A DNA stretch of 7,586 nucleotides, from assembly GCA_012513245.1 (NCBI GenBank), contig JAAZCN010000127.1, forward strand, positions 1 to 7,586. The letters run 5' to 3'. A program made the position numbers and the translations under genes. Positions within the stretch are counted from its first letter, which is position 1, and every line of letters starts with the position of its first letter. Source of the DNA: Synergistaceae bacterium (GTDB taxonomy: Bacteria > Synergistota > Synergistia > Synergistales > Synergistaceae). This document shows positions 6,492-7,586 of the stretch, piece after piece. The notes below the pieces were generated by a model. The model saw only the letters and a program-made list of their open reading frames with translations. It did not search any database and was not told the origin of the DNA.

Positions 6492-6543
6492 AAAGATTTT
6501 GAAACAACCATTATCGTACCGTCGTGGGAAAGTTGAATAAGTA

Positions 6544-6592
6544 TATAAAACAATAAGTCGGAGCTGAGATAGCTCCGACTTATTGTTTTATA
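6544..6592. terminator. Bidirectional intrinsic terminator between queA and hutI
   Basis: A perfect 22-base inverted repeat (arms 6544-6565 and 6571-6592) encloses a five-base loop GAGAT. The loop-proximal half of each arm is G+C-rich (GTCGGAGCT), while the outer half is A-rich on one side and T-rich on the other, giving a TTGTTTTATA tract after the stem on either strand. It begins 13 bases past the hutI stop on the minus strand, so it is placed to end hutI transcription, and it would also stop the queA-side transcript. Confidence 0.9.
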
Positions 6593-6604
6593 GTTTAAGA
6601 GTTT

Positions 6605-7586
6605 TTATGCTACACGTTCTGCCAGTTTGTGTACTTCAAGTACTGAAGTGCTTCCCACATGATAGGCCAATGTTGTGGGCGTCTCTCCGTCAAGGACAAG
6701 AAAATCTGCCTGTTTGCCGGGTTCAAGGCTTCCGACCTTGTGCTGCCTGTTGACTGCGTATGCCGCATTCAGCGTTGATGCAACGAGAGCTTCCTCTATC
6801 GTCATATTCATATTCATAACGCCCAGACCGAATATGAAGGGTACAGATTCACAGAAGCATGAGCCGGGGTTGCAGTCTGTAGCCAGCGCTACCGGGACAT
6901 CCCAGTCTATCATGTCTCTGCCTCTGGCGTAAGTTTTTTTTAGACTGTAAGCAGTCGCCGGAAGAAGTACCGCTATAGATCCGGCACGCCCCATGGCACG
7001 GAGGTTCTCTTCACTTGCCGCAAGGAGGTGCTCCGCAGACCTCACACCAAGTTCAGCTGCAAGTCCGGCTCCGCCCAGATCATGGACTTCGTCGGCATGT
7101 ATCTTTAACTCAAACCCCAGAGCCTTCGCCGCTTTGAGTATCTTTCTGCTCTGGTCTACGGAAAAAACACCCTCTTCGCAAAAGATGTCGCAGAACTCAG
7201 CTATTCCCTGGTCTTTGACCTTAGGAAGCATATCGTTGATTATGAGGTCAACGAAATCGTCCGGTCTTTTCTTGTATTCTGTAGGAACAGCATGTGCGCC
7301 CATAAATGTAGGAATAACATCAAGTGGGGTCTCTCTTGATATTCTGCTGATGACTGAGAGCATCTTCAGCTCCAGTTCAAGGTCCAGCCCGTAGCCGCTC
7401 TTGATCTCAACCGTTGTTGTACCCTTGGCCAGGGCGGACATGGCAAGTTTTTTCGTGGTGCAGAAGAGCTCTTCTTCTGTAACGGATCTTACTGCCTTCA
7501 CAGATGAGAGTATTCCGCCTCCTCGCTTGAGTATCTCAAGGTAGGGGAGACCGTCCAGTCTCATCTTGAATTCGTCCTCGCGTCTC
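6605..7586 (-). CDS. hutI: Imidazolonepropionase HutI, C-terminal part (5' end outside window)
   Basis: HutI hydrolyses 4-imidazolone-5-propionate to N-formimino-glutamate, the third step of histidine degradation. It is a metal-dependent amidohydrolase. The visible 326 residues continue past the first methionine to the window edge, reading RREDEF-type sequence there, which matches the family. Landmarks are GGGILSSVKAVR, TTVEIKSGYGLD, the metal/substrate region FMGAHAVP (His 98 of the fragment), KIHADE (His 163, Glu 166), SAEHL (His 186) and TDCNPGS (Asp 237). The N-terminal HxH metal pair and about 80-90 residues lie beyond the window. The family is about 400-415 residues. The stop is TAA at 6605-6607, followed directly by the bidirectional terminator. 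The gene fits an amino-acid-fermenting lifestyle; other hut genes would be to the right. Confidence 0.96.
   Translation of the reverse strand, partial: RREDEFKMRLDGLPYLEILKRGGGILSSVKAVRSVTEEELFCTTKKLAMSALAKGTTTVEIKSGYGLDLELELKMLSVISRISRETPLDVIPTFMGAHAVPTEYKKRPDDFVDLIINDMLPKVKDQGIAEFCDIFCEEGVFSVDQSRKILKAAKALGFELKIHADEVHDLGGAGLAAELGVRSAEHLLAASEENLRAMGRAGSIAVLLPATAYSLKKTYARGRDMIDWDVPVALATDCNPGSCFCESVPFIFGLGVMNMNMTIEEALVASTLNAAYAVNRQHKVGSLEPGKQADFLVLDGETPTTLAYHVGSTSVLEVHKLAERVA

Larger units (their letters stand above)
6109..6500. mobile_element. Candidate MITE-like or decayed element bounded by inverted arrays of 11-base repeats
   Basis: An array of four 11-base units on the left (6120-6163) and three inverted units on the right (6459-6491) face each other across about 295 bases without a credible gene. 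Aligned as inverted repeats over 35 positions, the arms agree at about 29 by my hand count, and the GCTAAGC variant is the innermost unit on both sides. Outside each array an AAAA run lies nine or ten bases from the first GCTGAGC, which extends the symmetry. Such arms could be transposase-binding ends of a non-autonomous element, or a regulatory or structural array. No transposase fragment is visible. The boundaries are approximate and the mobile nature is inference. Confidence 0.4.

Noticed and set aside
6078..6543. tRNA or other known structured RNA gene in the gap
   Set aside because: I found no cloverleaf-like arms, GTTCRA-type T-loop or CCA end; the inverted repeats are explained by the arrays and short hairpins.
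6993..7394. Plus-strand open frame of 133 residues opposite hutI
   Set aside because: Low-complexity Ser/Ala/Pro-rich translation opposite a well-supported hutI frame; it is a shadow frame.

Overview
The window carries a compact plus-strand housekeeping cluster (about 1-6077), a roughly 520-base non-coding stretch with organised repeats (6078-6604), and a convergent minus-strand gene running off the right edge (6605-7586). The order is the 3' end of nadE, then yebC, ruvC, ruvA, ruvB, a small DUF2905-type membrane protein, a SpoIID/LytB-family protein and queA. Facing them is hutI (imidazolonepropionase), cut by the window end.

The run ruvC-ruvA-ruvB-DUF2905-spoIID-queA is a neighbourhood known from Clostridia-like and related anaerobic lineages. 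Together with moderate G+C, common TTG/GTG starts and a histidine-degradation gene, it suggests an amino-acid-fermenting anaerobe. My best guess is Synergistota (Synergistaceae-like), with a clostridial Firmicute as the alternative. This is inference from gene order and protein style, not from a marker gene.

The plus-strand genes from yebC to queA are almost certainly co-transcribed. Gaps are 2-23 bases or the genes overlap: ruvB/DUF2905 by 13 bases, and DUF2905/spoIID through a TTGA overlap. The operon joins Holliday-junction processing (RuvABC), a translation-associated or regulatory factor (YebC), envelope functions (DUF2905, SpoIID-like) and tRNA modification (QueA, queuosine). Three genes (yebC, spoIID, queA) most likely start at TTG. 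In yebC and spoIID a GTG buried in the Shine-Dalgarno sequence nine bases upstream would mislead gene callers.

The non-coding stretch is the unusual part. It has four 11-base tandem units built on GCTGAGC/GCTAAGC next to queA, three inverted copies about 300 bases further on, and a second, more degenerate 11-base array between them. It looks like a MITE-like or decayed mobile element with repeat-built terminal inverted repeats, or an array of protein-binding sites spaced about one helical turn apart. A strong bidirectional intrinsic terminator (22-base perfect inverted repeat) separates it from hutI. The tgt gene that often follows queA is absent at this position.
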